Shown: positions 9,011 through 17,383, counted from the first letter of the stretch. The stretch is DNA of 64,000 nucleotides from GWE2-51-13 sp942492825 (GCA_942492825.1 OW818635.1:1116001-1180000); one strand, 5' to 3'. The notes: generated by a model from the letters alone, not told the origin. Made by a program: numbers and translations.

Positions 9011-9658
9011 TTATTGAATGATTTCGGTAGAAAATACTTGATTGAATTCACGTATAAAGTCCTTCTTGATTTGATTCAGATCGACCTTTTCGACCCCCAA
9101 CTTACGCATCGAGGTCACGCCCTTGTCTCTAATACCGCACGGAATGATGTAGCCGAAGTGCGACAGATCCGGATTTACGTTGATCGAAATTCCATGGCGG
9201 GTGATCCCGTGTTCGACGGCGATTCCCGTCGCGGCGATTTTCTCGTCGCCGACCCAAACCCCGCTGTATTCATCGATGCGATGACAGTGGATCCCATATG
9301 TTTCCATGATGCGGATGACGACCTCTTCCAAGTTACGAACATATTGGTGGACAGTCAAATTGAAATCGCGTAAATGAAGGATTGGAGAAACGACAAGTTG
9401 CCCAGGACCGTGATATGACATGTCGCCTCCACGATCTACCGGTTGTACGGTGATACCTGCGGAAGCGAGTTGGCGCGGCGAAGCCAATAAATGTTCGTCG
9501 AAACTTCCGCGTCCGACGGTGATGACCGGATAATTCTCTTGAAACACGATCGTATCCGCTTTTTCTCTGCGATAGCAAGCTTGATGGATCGAAAGTTGGA
9601 TCGCGTATGCCGCTGCGTAATCCGTCAATGCGAGATCCACGACTTGAATGGATATCAT
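9011..9658 (-). CDS. lipB: octanoyl-ACP:protein N-octanoyltransferase (LipB)
   Basis: This protein of 215 residues has the LipB signatures RGGDMSYHGPGQLV, the catalytic Lys in DEKIAATGI, ITRHGISINVN and the catalytic Cys in PCGIR. LipB moves octanoyl from ACP to lipoyl domains, and its two neighbours downstream include such a domain. GGAGGGAAGGG precedes the ATG at 9658; an upstream in-frame ATG at 9673 would place the SD inside the gene. The fatty-acid operon that supplies octanoyl-ACP lies just beyond the convergent terminator. Confidence 0.92.
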   Translation of the reverse strand: MISIQVVDLALTDYAAAYAIQLSIHQACYRREKADTIVFQENYPVITVGRGSFDEHLLASPRQLASAGITVQPVDRGGDMSYHGPGQLVVSPILHLRDFNLTVHQYVRNLEEVVIRIMETYGIHCHRIDEYSGVWVGDEKIAATGIAVEHGITRHGISINVNPDLSHFGYIIPCGIRDKGVTSMRKLGVEKVDLNQIKKDFIREFNQVFSTEIIQ

Positions 9659-9681
9659 TACCCTTCCCTCCATCTAAATGT

Positions 9682-9722
9682 ACATGAGGATGCCCGTGGT
9701 TTTGACTCGGTCATCCTCATGT
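9682..9722. repeat. 11-bp inverted repeat (stem-loop) between DUF362 gene and lipB
   Basis: ACATGAGGATG at 9682-9692 is repeated inverted at 9712-9722. The 19-nt interior can add CCG/CGG pairs. There is no T-run, so it is either a 3'-end stabilising stem for the DUF362 transcript or an operator for lipB. Confidence 0.55.
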
Positions 9723-9763
9723 TCGTCGTTTTTTCTAAATGATGAAGCAATACCGAATCAAAC

Positions 9764-11071
9764 TTATTTCATCGCTTCTTTCGCGATCGCTTGAAGATCG
9801 GTATTCAATTGCGCGAAGATGTAGATCGGTCCGCAACCAGGATAGTACGTGACTTTCTTGGCGAGTTTGGCGGCTTTGCGTACATTGTCGGCAGATTCGA
9901 ATTTTTCCCAGCAGTCTCCACAAATAAATACGTTTTTCCCGATGGCATCTTCCGGAAGCATGTCAGGAACGCCGCCGGCGATAACGAGGACTTCGCCCGC
10001 CGCTTTGAGGAATTCAGGAATATTGACGCCGGTATTAACAAACGAATCCAACGCACCGCGAACGTTCGCGAAGCAACCCGGGCAAGTTTGTTGCATGGCG
10101 CAGGTGATACCTTCGTACATGCCGACCGGATCGTTATTCGGACGTTTGAAATGTTTCTGGACAGCCGCTAACGGTTCTCCGACGATGTCGATGTTCTTCA
10201 AGTTGATTTCGCCCAAACCTTGGGTGCCGGCGCAACGGATCGCGGGGACTTCCATCGGATCGAAACCCATGACGGAGCAGGTAACCGCATCGCCCGCGAC
10301 GGTATCGGCGGAAGCGATGATCAAGTTCATTTCGACTGGAGTCCCGGCATGCGGGCCTTGGCCTTCCATGGCGATGATCGAATCATAAATGACTAAGTCG
10401 GCTTTACGGATTCTGTAGGTATCGGCGAATTTCTGGCCGAGTTCGGTACGGTGCGCGCCTTGTTGCTGGGCGGACGGGTGACGGTTCGGGATAATCCCGT
10501 TCCAGTTTTTCAAACCGAGCGTAACGACGCCGGCGATATGGACTTTCATCTTCGGTAAGTTAATGACGACATCCGCATCCAAGAAAGGTTTGAAAACGGC
10601 GGCGTGTTTGAAGACGCGTGCTCCGGGGATATCGACTTCGACGACTTCTTCTTCGTCGAAATAGATGATCTTATCGGCTCCGCCGCGACGGGAGGCTTCT
10701 TCGAAACCGGAAGCTTCAAACGCCGGACGAGCTTTACCGACATGCATGCCGAGCGAAGGATTATCGCCGACCCAAACTTCTTTGGCTTTGGTGTTTTCTT
10801 TGAAGTAGGAAATTACCGCTTCCAGCGTACGCGCGTCAACGACGGCGAAGCTTTCCTGCGGGGCTTGGAAGGCGAGATTCGGTTTAATCAATACGGTTTG
10901 GCCTTCTTTGATGATGTTGTCAGGCGAACCGATGGCGAGTTCGACGGCTTTCTTGACGGCGGCTTTGATCTTGGCGACATCTTCATCCGTGCGGGTGAAC
11001 TTTCCGGCTAAAAACGGAGCGTTTGTCGGCAGGGAGTCACATCTGACGATTGCTACTTTAGGTTTGCTCAT
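9764..11071 (-). CDS. DUF362 domain-containing protein
   Basis: This 435-residue protein resembles the DUF362 family (VLIKPNLAF near residue 65, then INLPKMKVH and LGLKNWNGIIPN). Members are often found with iron-sulfur or metabolic genes, but their reaction is unknown. Several cysteines cluster in the C-terminal third (TCPGC, CGDC, PGCGP), which could bind a metal or cluster. No signal peptide or membrane segment is visible, so it is probably cytoplasmic. AGGAGGA lies just before the ATG. It is the first gene after a long gene-free stretch and is separated from lipB by a large stem-loop. Confidence 0.75.
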   Translation of the reverse strand: MSKPKVAIVRCDSLPTNAPFLAGKFTRTDEDVAKIKAAVKKAVELAIGSPDNIIKEGQTVLIKPNLAFQAPQESFAVVDARTLEAVISYFKENTKAKEVWVGDNPSLGMHVGKARPAFEASGFEEASRRGGADKIIYFDEEEVVEVDIPGARVFKHAAVFKPFLDADVVINLPKMKVHIAGVVTLGLKNWNGIIPNRHPSAQQQGAHRTELGQKFADTYRIRKADLVIYDSIIAMEGQGPHAGTPVEMNLIIASADTVAGDAVTCSVMGFDPMEVPAIRCAGTQGLGEINLKNIDIVGEPLAAVQKHFKRPNNDPVGMYEGITCAMQQTCPGCFANVRGALDSFVNTGVNIPEFLKAAGEVLVIAGGVPDMLPEDAIGKNVFICGDCWEKFESADNVRKAAKLAKKVTYYPGCGPIYIFAQLNTDLQAIAKEAMK

Positions 11072-11635
11072 AATTCCTCCTCCAAGTTAATGGTTATGGT
11101 GTAATCCGTTTGAAATCAAGTGCATTTCGCAACTTCGTCGGTAAACCGAATCACCGCTTTCTTTCCTCGCTCCCTTCCATGTTGTGGCGATTTGGCATTT
11201 TGTACGAAATGGCGATGGCTGCACAGACTTTCCAAAACAACAACAATAAACGACTCGCATTGCGTACGACGCGTTGCACTGAAAATCGCGTCTGCGAATC
11301 TTAAAACGATATTCATTATTGCGATTCAAAGCGGTTTGGATACTAAGAAAATTCGAAGTCAAAATTCGATGAATTCCGAGACGATCTTCTACAAAACCGT
11401 TTTCAATGATGCGACTTCTCTTATCTACGTTTATACTTTAACACTTCCGATTTTTAGATTCAAGGCGATTTTGGGTCATATTCATGGAAACTTCACATGG
11501 TAAGGAACAATTTCAGACATGATTCAAATTCATAGCATCGGAGTCGCAATATTTACCATTTGAGAATCAACTATCAATCATTTAAGCAATTATTACTATC
11601 AAGATTCTTGTCTATTTTTTATCCTTTTCTCATAT
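11072..11635. other. 564-bp region without a convincing gene
   Basis: Only short overlapping open frames occur, and none has a ribosome-binding site or recognisable protein. A promoter-like pair on the minus strand (11435-11463) would give the DUF362 gene an unusually long leader of about 360 nt. No riboswitch or known RNA family is recognised in it. Confidence 0.5.
11435..11463 (-). promoter_or_regulatory. candidate promoter for the DUF362 gene
   Basis: On the minus strand TTGAAT (11463-11458) is separated by 17 nt from TAAAGT (11440-11435). It is the best sigma-A-like pair in the gene-free stretch, but lies about 360 nt from the start codon. Confidence 0.4.
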
Positions 11636-11660
11636 AAAAATCCGTCCTAATGACGGATTT
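11636..11660 (-). terminator. terminator after the 2H phosphoesterase gene
   Basis: AAATCCGTC pairs with GACGGATTT around a 5-nt loop and is followed by a T-run on the minus strand, overlapping the gene's end. Confidence 0.85.
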
Positions 11661-12163
11661 TATGTTCTATCGATCAACTTTAGTTCGCGTTTCAGGATAA
11701 ATCGAGTCGGTTTAAACTGATACAAACAGATCGATGAAATTGCCGCTTCAAATGGCATGAACTTCTCCTTGATGATCGGCAATGCCTTAAGTATCACCTC
11801 ATCATCCTCGATCAACATCGTCACATGCGGGCTCCATGGTTCTTCGTTTGATGGAAGAGCTTCCTGGATTTCGAGCAACCGATGGTTTACGACCGGTGCG
11901 ATAAATGCGACCCGTAAGCTAAATAGTCCGATATTGCCTAGTGTTACCGAAATCGGATTTAACGAATCAGCGATTTCGTTGATCCTTGAAATAAGTGATT
12001 CTTCCATATCCGGTTCATAGATGCCCAACGTGACATGGTTGGGCAGGTTCTTGGACTGACGACCTTTAAATCCGGCTTGTTTCAAAGAAACGCGGATTGC
12101 ATCGAGCTTTTCATCGGTTTGCGGATCGAAACATGCCATCACACACAGAAACGTCCCATTCAT
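11660..12163 (-). CDS. 2H phosphoesterase / 2'-5' RNA ligase family protein
   Basis: This 167-residue protein has two H-x-T-x motifs, HVTLG near residue 43 and HVTML near residue 113, the signature of the 2H phosphoesterase superfamily. Members hydrolyse or ligate cyclic-phosphate and 2'-5' linkages in RNA or small nucleotides; the substrate here is unknown. No membrane segment is seen. It overlaps the upstream CDP-alcohol phosphatidyltransferase gene by ATGA, so the two are translated together, although no functional link is obvious. Confidence 0.8.
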   Translation of the reverse strand: MNGTFLCVMACFDPQTDEKLDAIRVSLKQAGFKGRQSKNLPNHVTLGIYEPDMEESLISRINEIADSLNPISVTLGNIGLFSLRVAFIAPVVNHRLLEIQEALPSNEEPWSPHVTMLIEDDEVILKALPIIKEKFMPFEAAISSICLYQFKPTRFILKRELKLIDRT

Positions 12164-12732
12164 AAGGCGGTTTTCTTCAAGATGCGTTGATATTCAAGGA
12201 TATATAAAACAAACGCGGTGACGATCGATATGCAACATACCAGAATCAACGCGTTACCCAACGCAAGCGGCATATCGTAATAAAGAATCATCAAGATCGA
12301 ACAGAAATACAGGATAACCGTATTCATCTTACCGAACCAGCGGGCTCCGTGATTTTCTCTCGTACGTTTCAAGACAACGATTCCGGCAATCGATAAGTAA
12401 GTTTGTTTCAATATGAATAAAACCAAAGCTAAAATAATTAACGGGAATCGTTCCAACAGACTGATTAAGATCATCAGTTGAGTCACTTTATCGGCGATCG
12501 GATCTAGAATTTTGCCAAGTTCGCTGACACTGTCGAAGCGTCGTGCGATTTGACCGTCCAAGATATCCGTCAGTCCGGAAATGACCAAGACAAATACCGC
12601 ATAAAGAACATCGTTATAGGACCTGGCATGGGTATATACATACCAAAAAACCACGGCCAGGATCAGTCGAAACAGGCTGAGGAAATTGGGGATCGTGAAA
12701 ATCTTGGCCGGTCTGAAATCTTCCTTCTTCAT
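12160..12732 (-). CDS. CDP-alcohol phosphatidyltransferase (PgsA-like)
   Basis: This 190-residue membrane protein carries the family motif D-x2-D-G-x2-A-R-x8-G-x3-D-x3-D at residues about 57-79 (DILDGQIAR, then LGKILDPIAD), followed by at least four hydrophobic segments. Family members join CDP-diacylglycerol to glycerol-3-phosphate, inositol, serine or phosphatidylglycerol. Length and motif fit phosphatidylglycerophosphate synthase or a type 2 cardiolipin synthase; which one cannot be settled by eye. It forms a two-gene unit with the 2H phosphoesterase. Confidence 0.85.
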   Translation of the reverse strand: MKKEDFRPAKIFTIPNFLSLFRLILAVVFWYVYTHARSYNDVLYAVFVLVISGLTDILDGQIARRFDSVSELGKILDPIADKVTQLMILISLLERFPLIILALVLFILKQTYLSIAGIVVLKRTRENHGARWFGKMNTVILYFCSILMILYYDMPLALGNALILVCCISIVTAFVLYILEYQRILKKTAL

Positions 12733-12847
12733 GCGTCCACCCCCTGGCGATGCATAGCGGTGAAGATCGGTCTACGTCATCTCTATTATAATCGATTTTA
12801 TCGCTTCTATCGAGTCTTGGTTCAACAAAACAAATGTCTTTCGAAGG

Positions 12848-13111
12848 TTATTTATGACGCCATCGATAGTATTCTTCGTCTTTTGCTTTATCCGGTTCCG
12901 CTTCGTCCTTTTTGGTATACCGCACGAATTCCGCCGATCGATACAACTCCTTAAAGTCGTTCAAATCGATCGAAGATCGCATGACATCGTTTTTCATAAG
13001 GATTCGTTCCCCGTTAAAACCGAAATAGGTTTTCCGAGGTCGTAATACAACGACGATTTCCCCTTGTTTAAGTAGGTTTACGACGATTTCAATATCCGTA
13101 ATTTTCTCCAA
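12848..13111 (-). CDS. small hypothetical protein, TTG start
   Basis: This 87-residue protein is rich in charged residues towards its C-terminus (TKKDEAEPDKAKDEEYY). No family is recognised. The first half alternates hydrophobic and charged positions (IVVNLLKQGEIVVVLRP) like a small alpha/beta fold. The only start with a ribosome-binding site is TTG at 13111, which has GGGGAG about 6 nt upstream. It is a single gene between pgsA-like and SHOCT-domain genes, with no clear operon partner. Confidence 0.6.
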   Translation of the reverse strand: MEKITDIEIVVNLLKQGEIVVVLRPRKTYFGFNGERILMKNDVMRSSIDLNDFKELYRSAEFVRYTKKDEAEPDKAKDEEYYRWRHK

Positions 13112-13150
13112 GTCGATCTCCCCTTTCGGTTTAACATGACATCATTCATG

Positions 13151-13181
13151 AAAACGAAAGCCGTAGTTCGGCTTTCGTTTT
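13151..13181. terminator. terminator for the SHOCT-domain gene
   Basis: AAAACGAAAGCCG pairs with CGGCTTTCGTTTT around a 5-nt loop. The stem is 13 bp with T-rich 3' ends on both strands; the gene it closes ends at 13186 on the minus strand. Confidence 0.85.
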
Positions 13182-13185
13182 CGGA

Positions 13186-13686
13186 TTATAGTCCTAACAA
13201 CTGTTTTTTCTTCGCTTCGAATTCTTCTTGCGTAATGATTTGTTGGTCAAGCAATGCTTTAAACTTTAAAATCTCATCGGCAGCCGAACCATTGGTTACG
13301 ACCGTTTCTTTATGTTCCTCTTCAACCTGGTAATCCAACACTTTGTTTTGAACGAAGTTATGTACATAATGCATCTTGTTTGCCATTTCCTTGGCAAGCG
13401 GTAGCGATGCGCCATTGAATTTAAATATACTTTCCAATGTAAATCCCGAATACTGATCTCTAAGCCGTTTCAAGTTGATCGGATAATGGAATTCGATGAA
13501 TCCAGGTTTCCATCCTGTACAGTTTAGAAACTCGATCGACGTGATTTCGTGAAAGAAGAGCGAATTCTGATCGATATCCTCCTGCGTCATTTTTTTCAAC
13601 TGCTTCTTTTCCGCTATGAACACGCGATCTTCATAGACGCGTAAGACATAATCGTTATTCCCTTTGATTTCAAATTTCGGTTCCAT
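13186..13686 (-). CDS. SHOCT domain-containing protein
   Basis: This 166-residue protein ends in a SHOCT domain (about residues 134-166: a helix with ILKFKALLDQ, then ITQEEFEAKKKQLL), the short C-terminal module found on many unrelated bacterial proteins. The N-terminal 110 residues look like a PH-like or DUF4429-type beta domain (YVLRVYEDRVFI, GFIEFHYP). It is soluble, with no signal peptide. Role unknown. It stands alone with its own terminator. Confidence 0.7.
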   Translation of the reverse strand: MEPKFEIKGNNDYVLRVYEDRVFIAEKKQLKKMTQEDIDQNSLFFHEITSIEFLNCTGWKPGFIEFHYPINLKRLRDQYSGFTLESIFKFNGASLPLAKEMANKMHYVHNFVQNKVLDYQVEEEHKETVVTNGSAADEILKFKALLDQQIITQEEFEAKKKQLLGL

Positions 13687-13949
13687 TTTTCCTCGCTTAC
13701 TTTAGCATTTTACCAAACGCCGTAATTTCGTAAATTCATTATACACCAACTCTTCGTTTATCGGTGAAGTGTTACGGATTGTGAGTGGTTAACAATGAAG
13801 TTTCTCTAAGCTCTTCTGATACTAAAGCATCTCGCTTTTTTTATGAAAGTGGTCGATTTAACCAACTCCACGTTACGTAGACCGATTCGTTTTTCCGTAG
13901 CGTGACGCGACTTTCGTATGATACTATACTTTGTGTGAGGTAAATCAAC
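13687..13949. other. intergenic region between divergent genes
   Basis: It holds the start signals of the SHOCT gene (minus) and of the XRE regulator (plus). Nothing else is recognised. Confidence 0.5.
13902..13930 (+). promoter_or_regulatory. candidate promoter of the XRE regulator
   Basis: GTGACG (13902-13907), a 17-nt spacer and TATACT (13925-13930). The -10 lies within a short GTAT/ATAC dyad that could be an autoregulatory site. Confidence 0.45.
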
Positions 13950-14651
13950 ATGGAAAACAAAAACATCGCGTCACTGATCGCTTCCCGACGTAAAGCATTG
14001 GGAATGACCCAACAAGCCTTAGCCGACAAACTTCACATCACAAACAAAGCCATATCGAAATGGGAAACCGGTGAAGGATTACCGGACATCAGTATCCTTC
14101 GAGATTTGGCGCTCGCTTTGGAAATCAGCGTCGATGAATTGTTGAATGGCGTTCAGGCGGAACTCGTCACCGAAAAGACAAACTCATTAAGCAATCACTC
14201 AAATAAAATCCGAATCTTTCGCATCGCAGCCCGTACATCTCTGTTGCTTCTGTTTATGCTCCCCTTCGTCAGTGTCCCACTCTCGCAAGTAATGCCGGAA
14301 TGGCTGGGTATCGGAAGCATCTTCGACTCGGTTTTCGGAAACTCGCTTCAAGCATCGATCTCGGGATTTGAATGGATGTTGACGATCTCTTTTCCCGGAA
14401 TACTTCTAATTCTCACATTTATCAGCCAACTTACACTCTTACTTTTGGATGTTATCCGCCAAATCGAACATCCCTCATACCGCAAATGGATCCGCTGGAC
14501 AAATCTAACTTTCGTTCTGATCGCTTTGGTACTGGTGGGGTTCTGTTTGATAAACTCATTGACGATTCAAATCGGATTGATCTTGTTTGTTGTATTTACC
14601 TTAAGTCTAGGGCTACAAGAATTACGAAGCCCGCGTTTAGTCAAACATTAA
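13950..14651 (+). CDS. membrane-anchored XRE-family transcriptional regulator
   Basis: Residues 5-65 are a Cro/CI-type helix-turn-helix (MTQQALADKLHITNKAISKWETGEGLPDI is spread over helices 2-3), the subgroup that often precedes small membrane domains. After a linker of about 25 residues come roughly four hydrophobic segments (about 92-108, 140-168, 188-203, 208-222). No ligand domain is recognised. Membrane-bound XRE regulators usually sense envelope or cell-state signals; the targets here are unknown. GAGG before the ATG and a candidate promoter just upstream support an independent transcript. Confidence 0.8.
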   Translation: MENKNIASLIASRRKALGMTQQALADKLHITNKAISKWETGEGLPDISILRDLALALEISVDELLNGVQAELVTEKTNSLSNHSNKIRIFRIAARTSLLLLFMLPFVSVPLSQVMPEWLGIGSIFDSVFGNSLQASISGFEWMLTISFPGILLILTFISQLTLLLLDVIRQIEHPSYRKWIRWTNLTFVLIALVLVGFCLINSLTIQIGLILFVVFTLSLGLQELRSPRLVKH

Positions 14652-14658
14652 ATAGTAG

Positions 14659-14690
14659 AAAGACCCAATCGTTAAGTTGGGTCTTTCTTT
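14659..14690 (+). terminator. terminator of the XRE regulator gene
   Basis: AGACCCAA pairs with TTGGGTCT around an 8-nt loop, followed by TTCTTT. Confidence 0.8.
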
Positions 14691-14708
14691 AAATTTCGAT
14701 ATAAACAC

Positions 14709-14733
14709 AAAAAAAGGTTGGACATGTCCAACC
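14709..14733 (-). terminator. terminator of the cold-shock gene
   Basis: GGTTGGACATGTCCAACC is a near-perfect palindrome followed on the minus strand by seven T. Confidence 0.85.
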
Positions 14734-14743
14734 CTTCTCGCAT

Positions 14744-14941
14744 TTAGATTTTGGTAATCTTGCGTGCTTGTAGGCCACGATCGCCTTCGACCAAGTCGAA
14801 TTCGACATCAGTGCCTTCTTCGATGTTCTTGAATCCGTCCATTACTAATTCTGAGTAGTGGAAGAATACATCGCGATCGTCGGGCAACTTGATGAACCCA
14901 TAACCTTTTTCTTTGTTAAACTTTTTTACTTTGCCTTGCAT
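14744..14941 (-). CDS. cold-shock domain protein (Csp family)
   Basis: This 65-residue single cold-shock domain has RNP1 KGYGFI and RNP2 VFFHYSEL, so it binds single-stranded RNA or DNA. Length and sequence are those of CspA/CspB-type RNA chaperones. The promoter TTGTAT-N16-TATAAT lies about 45-70 nt upstream, leaving a short leader with a small GTAG/CTAC hairpin, much shorter than the thermosensing leader of E. coli cspA. Confidence 0.93.
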   Translation of the reverse strand: MQGKVKKFNKEKGYGFIKLPDDRDVFFHYSELVMDGFKNIEEGTDVEFDLVEGDRGLQARKITKI

Positions 14942-14984
14942 TATAAACCTATACCTTTCCTGTGGTAGTCGAAGCTACACTGTC

Positions 14985-15012
14985 ATTATAACTTCTTCAC
15001 GGAAGAATACAA
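14985..15012 (-). promoter_or_regulatory. promoter of the cold-shock gene
   Basis: TTGTAT (15012-15007), 16-nt spacer and a perfect TATAAT (14990-14985) on the minus strand. Confidence 0.65.
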
Positions 15013-15127
15013 CTGATTTAACTAAAATATCCTTAAAAGCGCTTGAATTCACATATTTCAGACGCTATTTCGGTGAAAAGCGTTCTCTTGTATGTTTACA
15101 AACGATCATTTTCTTCAAATTGATGAG

Positions 15128-16201
15128 TTATCCCAGCGGATCCGGTAATAAGACATCACGGATTTTGGAGATTGCCTTGTTATATTCATCCATGAAATAC
15201 TTGATCGTTAAGATCACAGGTCCGAATCGATCGAATCCTTCGAGGTTCAAGGAACCTTCGGTATACGCTTGTTTGAAAGGTTCAAGTCGAAGTAAGTAAG
15301 CCAATGTATCTTCGCTTACCGGGATGCTCATATGATCTTTGATCTCAACATCGCATTCCGCAAACCGTTTCTGCCATTTCGCGGGGATGGTCATTAGGAT
15401 ATCTCCGCCGATAAACTCGGACCAGTGAAGTTGGTGACGGTAATACGCGACCAATATCTTCGTTTCATATTTCCGCTCTTTGAAGATTTTGCATATTTTT
15501 TTACAGATCGCAACTCCGCCCCAATTAAACGTATCCGGCGGCAGTACGATGTTTTTAGAATCGGCATAATTCTTCAGCCAATCATCCTGCATGCCCAACA
15601 GTACCGCGCATACCGGATTCAGGTTCTCGTTTGAAAGACCTTCCGAAGTTCTGCGTGACATCCCACGATGGATGGCTTCAGCTGCCGCGATCGCTTGATC
15701 AACGCTGAAACATAAGGTCGCCATGACGCTGACACCGCGATAGGTCGCTTCTTCCATGGCACGAATCCCACCGGATGTGGAGGGTATCTTGACTTGCATA
15801 TTGGGACCGCAGGCATCGACTTCAAGCGCCATTCGAACCATGCGCTCGGTGTTATTGTAGTCGTAGATCGAAGTCTGAATCGCGAATCTTCCTTCTTTCG
15901 GATTGCCTTGTTCCCATAACGGTAGGAGGACTTTACTGCGTTCTTTTCCCATTCGTAACGTCCACGCCCATGCGGTTTCATGGACGGTATATTCGGGGTG
16001 TTCGCTTTGGATTTTTCGAATGACATCGATGTGCCGACTTGCGGGTTCATCGCACATCATACGTGAAACCCAGGTCGGACTGGTGGTGATTCCTGTGATC
16101 CCTTGTGTCAATCCGTATTCGTGATGTTCGATATGGAACGAATCGGTCCAGAGTTTTGTTTGGGGAAATCTCTCCCGCATTTCGATCAATTTGCTTTTCA
16201 T
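15128..16201 (-). CDS. transaldolase-family protein
   Basis: This 357-residue protein looks like the transaldolase family of class I aldolases: an early LWTDSF and GITGITTSPTW segment (matching the TNPS/T motif), then NMQVKIPST with the likely Schiff-base Lys, and GVSVMATLCFSVDQA. It is longer than the roughly 220-residue TalC/Fsa type and closer to TalB length, but diverges in its C-terminus. Substrate is uncertain: fructose-6-phosphate/sedoheptulose or a related sugar phosphate. GAGGG lies before the ATG at 16201; upstream in-frame codons lack a ribosome site. It stands alone. Confidence 0.75.
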   Translation of the reverse strand: MKSKLIEMRERFPQTKLWTDSFHIEHHEYGLTQGITGITTSPTWVSRMMCDEPASRHIDVIRKIQSEHPEYTVHETAWAWTLRMGKERSKVLLPLWEQGNPKEGRFAIQTSIYDYNNTERMVRMALEVDACGPNMQVKIPSTSGGIRAMEEATYRGVSVMATLCFSVDQAIAAAEAIHRGMSRRTSEGLSNENLNPVCAVLLGMQDDWLKNYADSKNIVLPPDTFNWGGVAICKKICKIFKERKYETKILVAYYRHQLHWSEFIGGDILMTIPAKWQKRFAECDVEIKDHMSIPVSEDTLAYLLRLEPFKQAYTEGSLNLEGFDRFGPVILTIKYFMDEYNKAISKIRDVLLPDPLG

Positions 16202-16353
16202 GATATTCCCTCGCTTTGTTCGATCGGCGTTACGTGTCGGTAAAATATAGTTATTTTTCAAATGTTTCAAACGAAATGTTTAACAAGATTTGAGATCTCG
16301 TTTCCCTGATTTGTACGCATATACCGTTCACATTCTACAAAAATCGATCCATT

Positions 16354-16848
16354 CTAGTTTGATAACAAGTCATTAATCTTAATGATCTTACAGCCATTAC
16401 TTTCATAATAGCGTAACATTTCGTCAATTTTCCTTTTATCATAACTGGTAATGCAATCGGATATGACATCGACACCATAATTTTCTTTACGTAAGTTGTA
16501 GCAGGTTGATTTAACACAAGCAACAGCATCCGCACCTGTTATGTAGAAATCACTGATTTCATTTATGCGAATGAAGTCCGAAAACGCTTCACTCGTTAAA
16601 GCGTTTCCCTTATATTTCGTAAAAACATTTTTTGATACTATTTTCAAATCAGAAACGAGTTCGGCTCCATGGGTATCGGTTTTGAAAGTCCTTGTTCCGG
16701 CTGATAGATTTTCATGCCTTATATAAATAACATGAATATCATTGTTTACTGCCCAATCGATCGCATTATTGATATTGCCAATAACCTCTTTGTAATTCTT
16801 TGTTATGTCATTTTGAATATCGATGATTACTAAGGCTTTTTTCTGCAT
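16354..16848 (-). CDS. isochorismatase-like cysteine hydrolase
   Basis: This 164-residue protein has the Asp-Lys-Cys triad layout: Asp in ALVIIDIQND, Lys in VFTKYKGNAL and Cys in GADAVACVKST. The family includes nicotinamidases, isochorismatases and N-carbamoyl amidases; the substrate cannot be told. Its DNA is visibly more AT-rich than the neighbouring genes and lies next to a tRNA gene, consistent with later acquisition. GGAGGAAACACC precedes the ATG. No operon partner. Confidence 0.75.
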   Translation of the reverse strand: MQKKALVIIDIQNDITKNYKEVIGNINNAIDWAVNNDIHVIYIRHENLSAGTRTFKTDTHGAELVSDLKIVSKNVFTKYKGNALTSEAFSDFIRINEISDFYITGADAVACVKSTCYNLRKENYGVDVISDCITSYDKRKIDEMLRYYESNGCKIIKINDLLSN

Positions 16849-17094
16849 GGTGTTTCCTCCTCATAGGTGAAAAGATTTCCGAATAGTCGTTACAAGTGTT
16901 GTTGGGTAGATATATGAAATAGTTACCGAATTTCCCTTTCGCATATCTGGTTTCTTGGAACTGAAATCGATACTGCTGAGTTTCCATATTGAAATCATAT
17001 GCTTTTTCAAGTCAATAAAGCAACCATCTTTCAAAATTGACCTATGAATTTTTGAAGTTCTCTCCAAATAAGTTTCACTTGGACAAATTGATAT
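16849..17094. other. AT-rich gene-free stretch next to tRNA-Thr
   Basis: The only long open frame would begin inside the 3' end of the tRNA gene and cross its terminator, so it is not accepted as a gene. No repeats or attachment-site duplication of the tRNA end were seen. Confidence 0.45.
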
Positions 17095-17118
17095 AAAAAA
17101 AGCCTTTTTGAGAGGCTT
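17095..17118 (-). terminator. terminator of the tRNA-Thr transcript
   Basis: AAGCCT and AGGCTT form a 6-bp stem followed by TTTTTT on the minus strand, 12 nt after the tRNA 3' CCA. Confidence 0.75.
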
Positions 17119-17129
17119 GGTTTGAATCA

Positions 17130-17203
17130 TGGTGCCGTCACGGAGAATCGGACTCCGAACTGAGCATTACCATTGCTCTGTTTTACCATTGAACTATGAC
17201 GGC
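17130..17203 (-). tRNA. tRNA-Thr (anticodon GGU)
   Basis: The minus strand folds into a cloverleaf: acceptor GCCGTCA/TGACGGC, D-arm with AATGGTAAAAC, anticodon stem GAGCA/TGCTC around loop ATGGTAA (anticodon GGT in DNA), T-arm GGAGT-CCGATTC-type, discriminator A and an encoded CCA end. Length is 74 nt. Confidence 0.93.
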
Positions 17204-17345
17204 GTTGCCTAAACATAATACCCAAAAACGAATCAAAAATCAAGAGTTAATCGCAGATTTAGGAACTTTCAACCAAGAACCGAAAATTAACTTTCGGGTC
17301 ATTGCACAGAACGTTCGAAAAACGACGATTGACTTTCAACAAACA

Positions 17346-17377
17346 CTTAAAAACAACTGCCCGCCAAAGGCGGGCAG
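17346..17377 (-). terminator. terminator of maf
   Basis: CTGCCCGCC and GGCGGGCAG form a 9-bp GC-rich stem with a 3-nt loop, then TTGTTTTT on the minus strand. Confidence 0.9.
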
Positions 17378-17383
17378 GAATGT

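Noticed and set aside
9682..9722. Intrinsic terminator between the DUF362 gene and lipB
   Set aside because: Strong inverted repeat but no T-run on the relevant strand; listed as a stem-loop only.
11116..11503. Overlapping short frames on both strands in the gene-free stretch
   Set aside because: No SD, arginine/serine-rich random composition, and mutually overlapping; not supported as genes.
16861..17130. 89-codon open frame on the minus strand after tRNA-Thr
   Set aside because: It begins inside the tRNA 3' end, crosses the tRNA terminator, has no SD and resembles nothing known.
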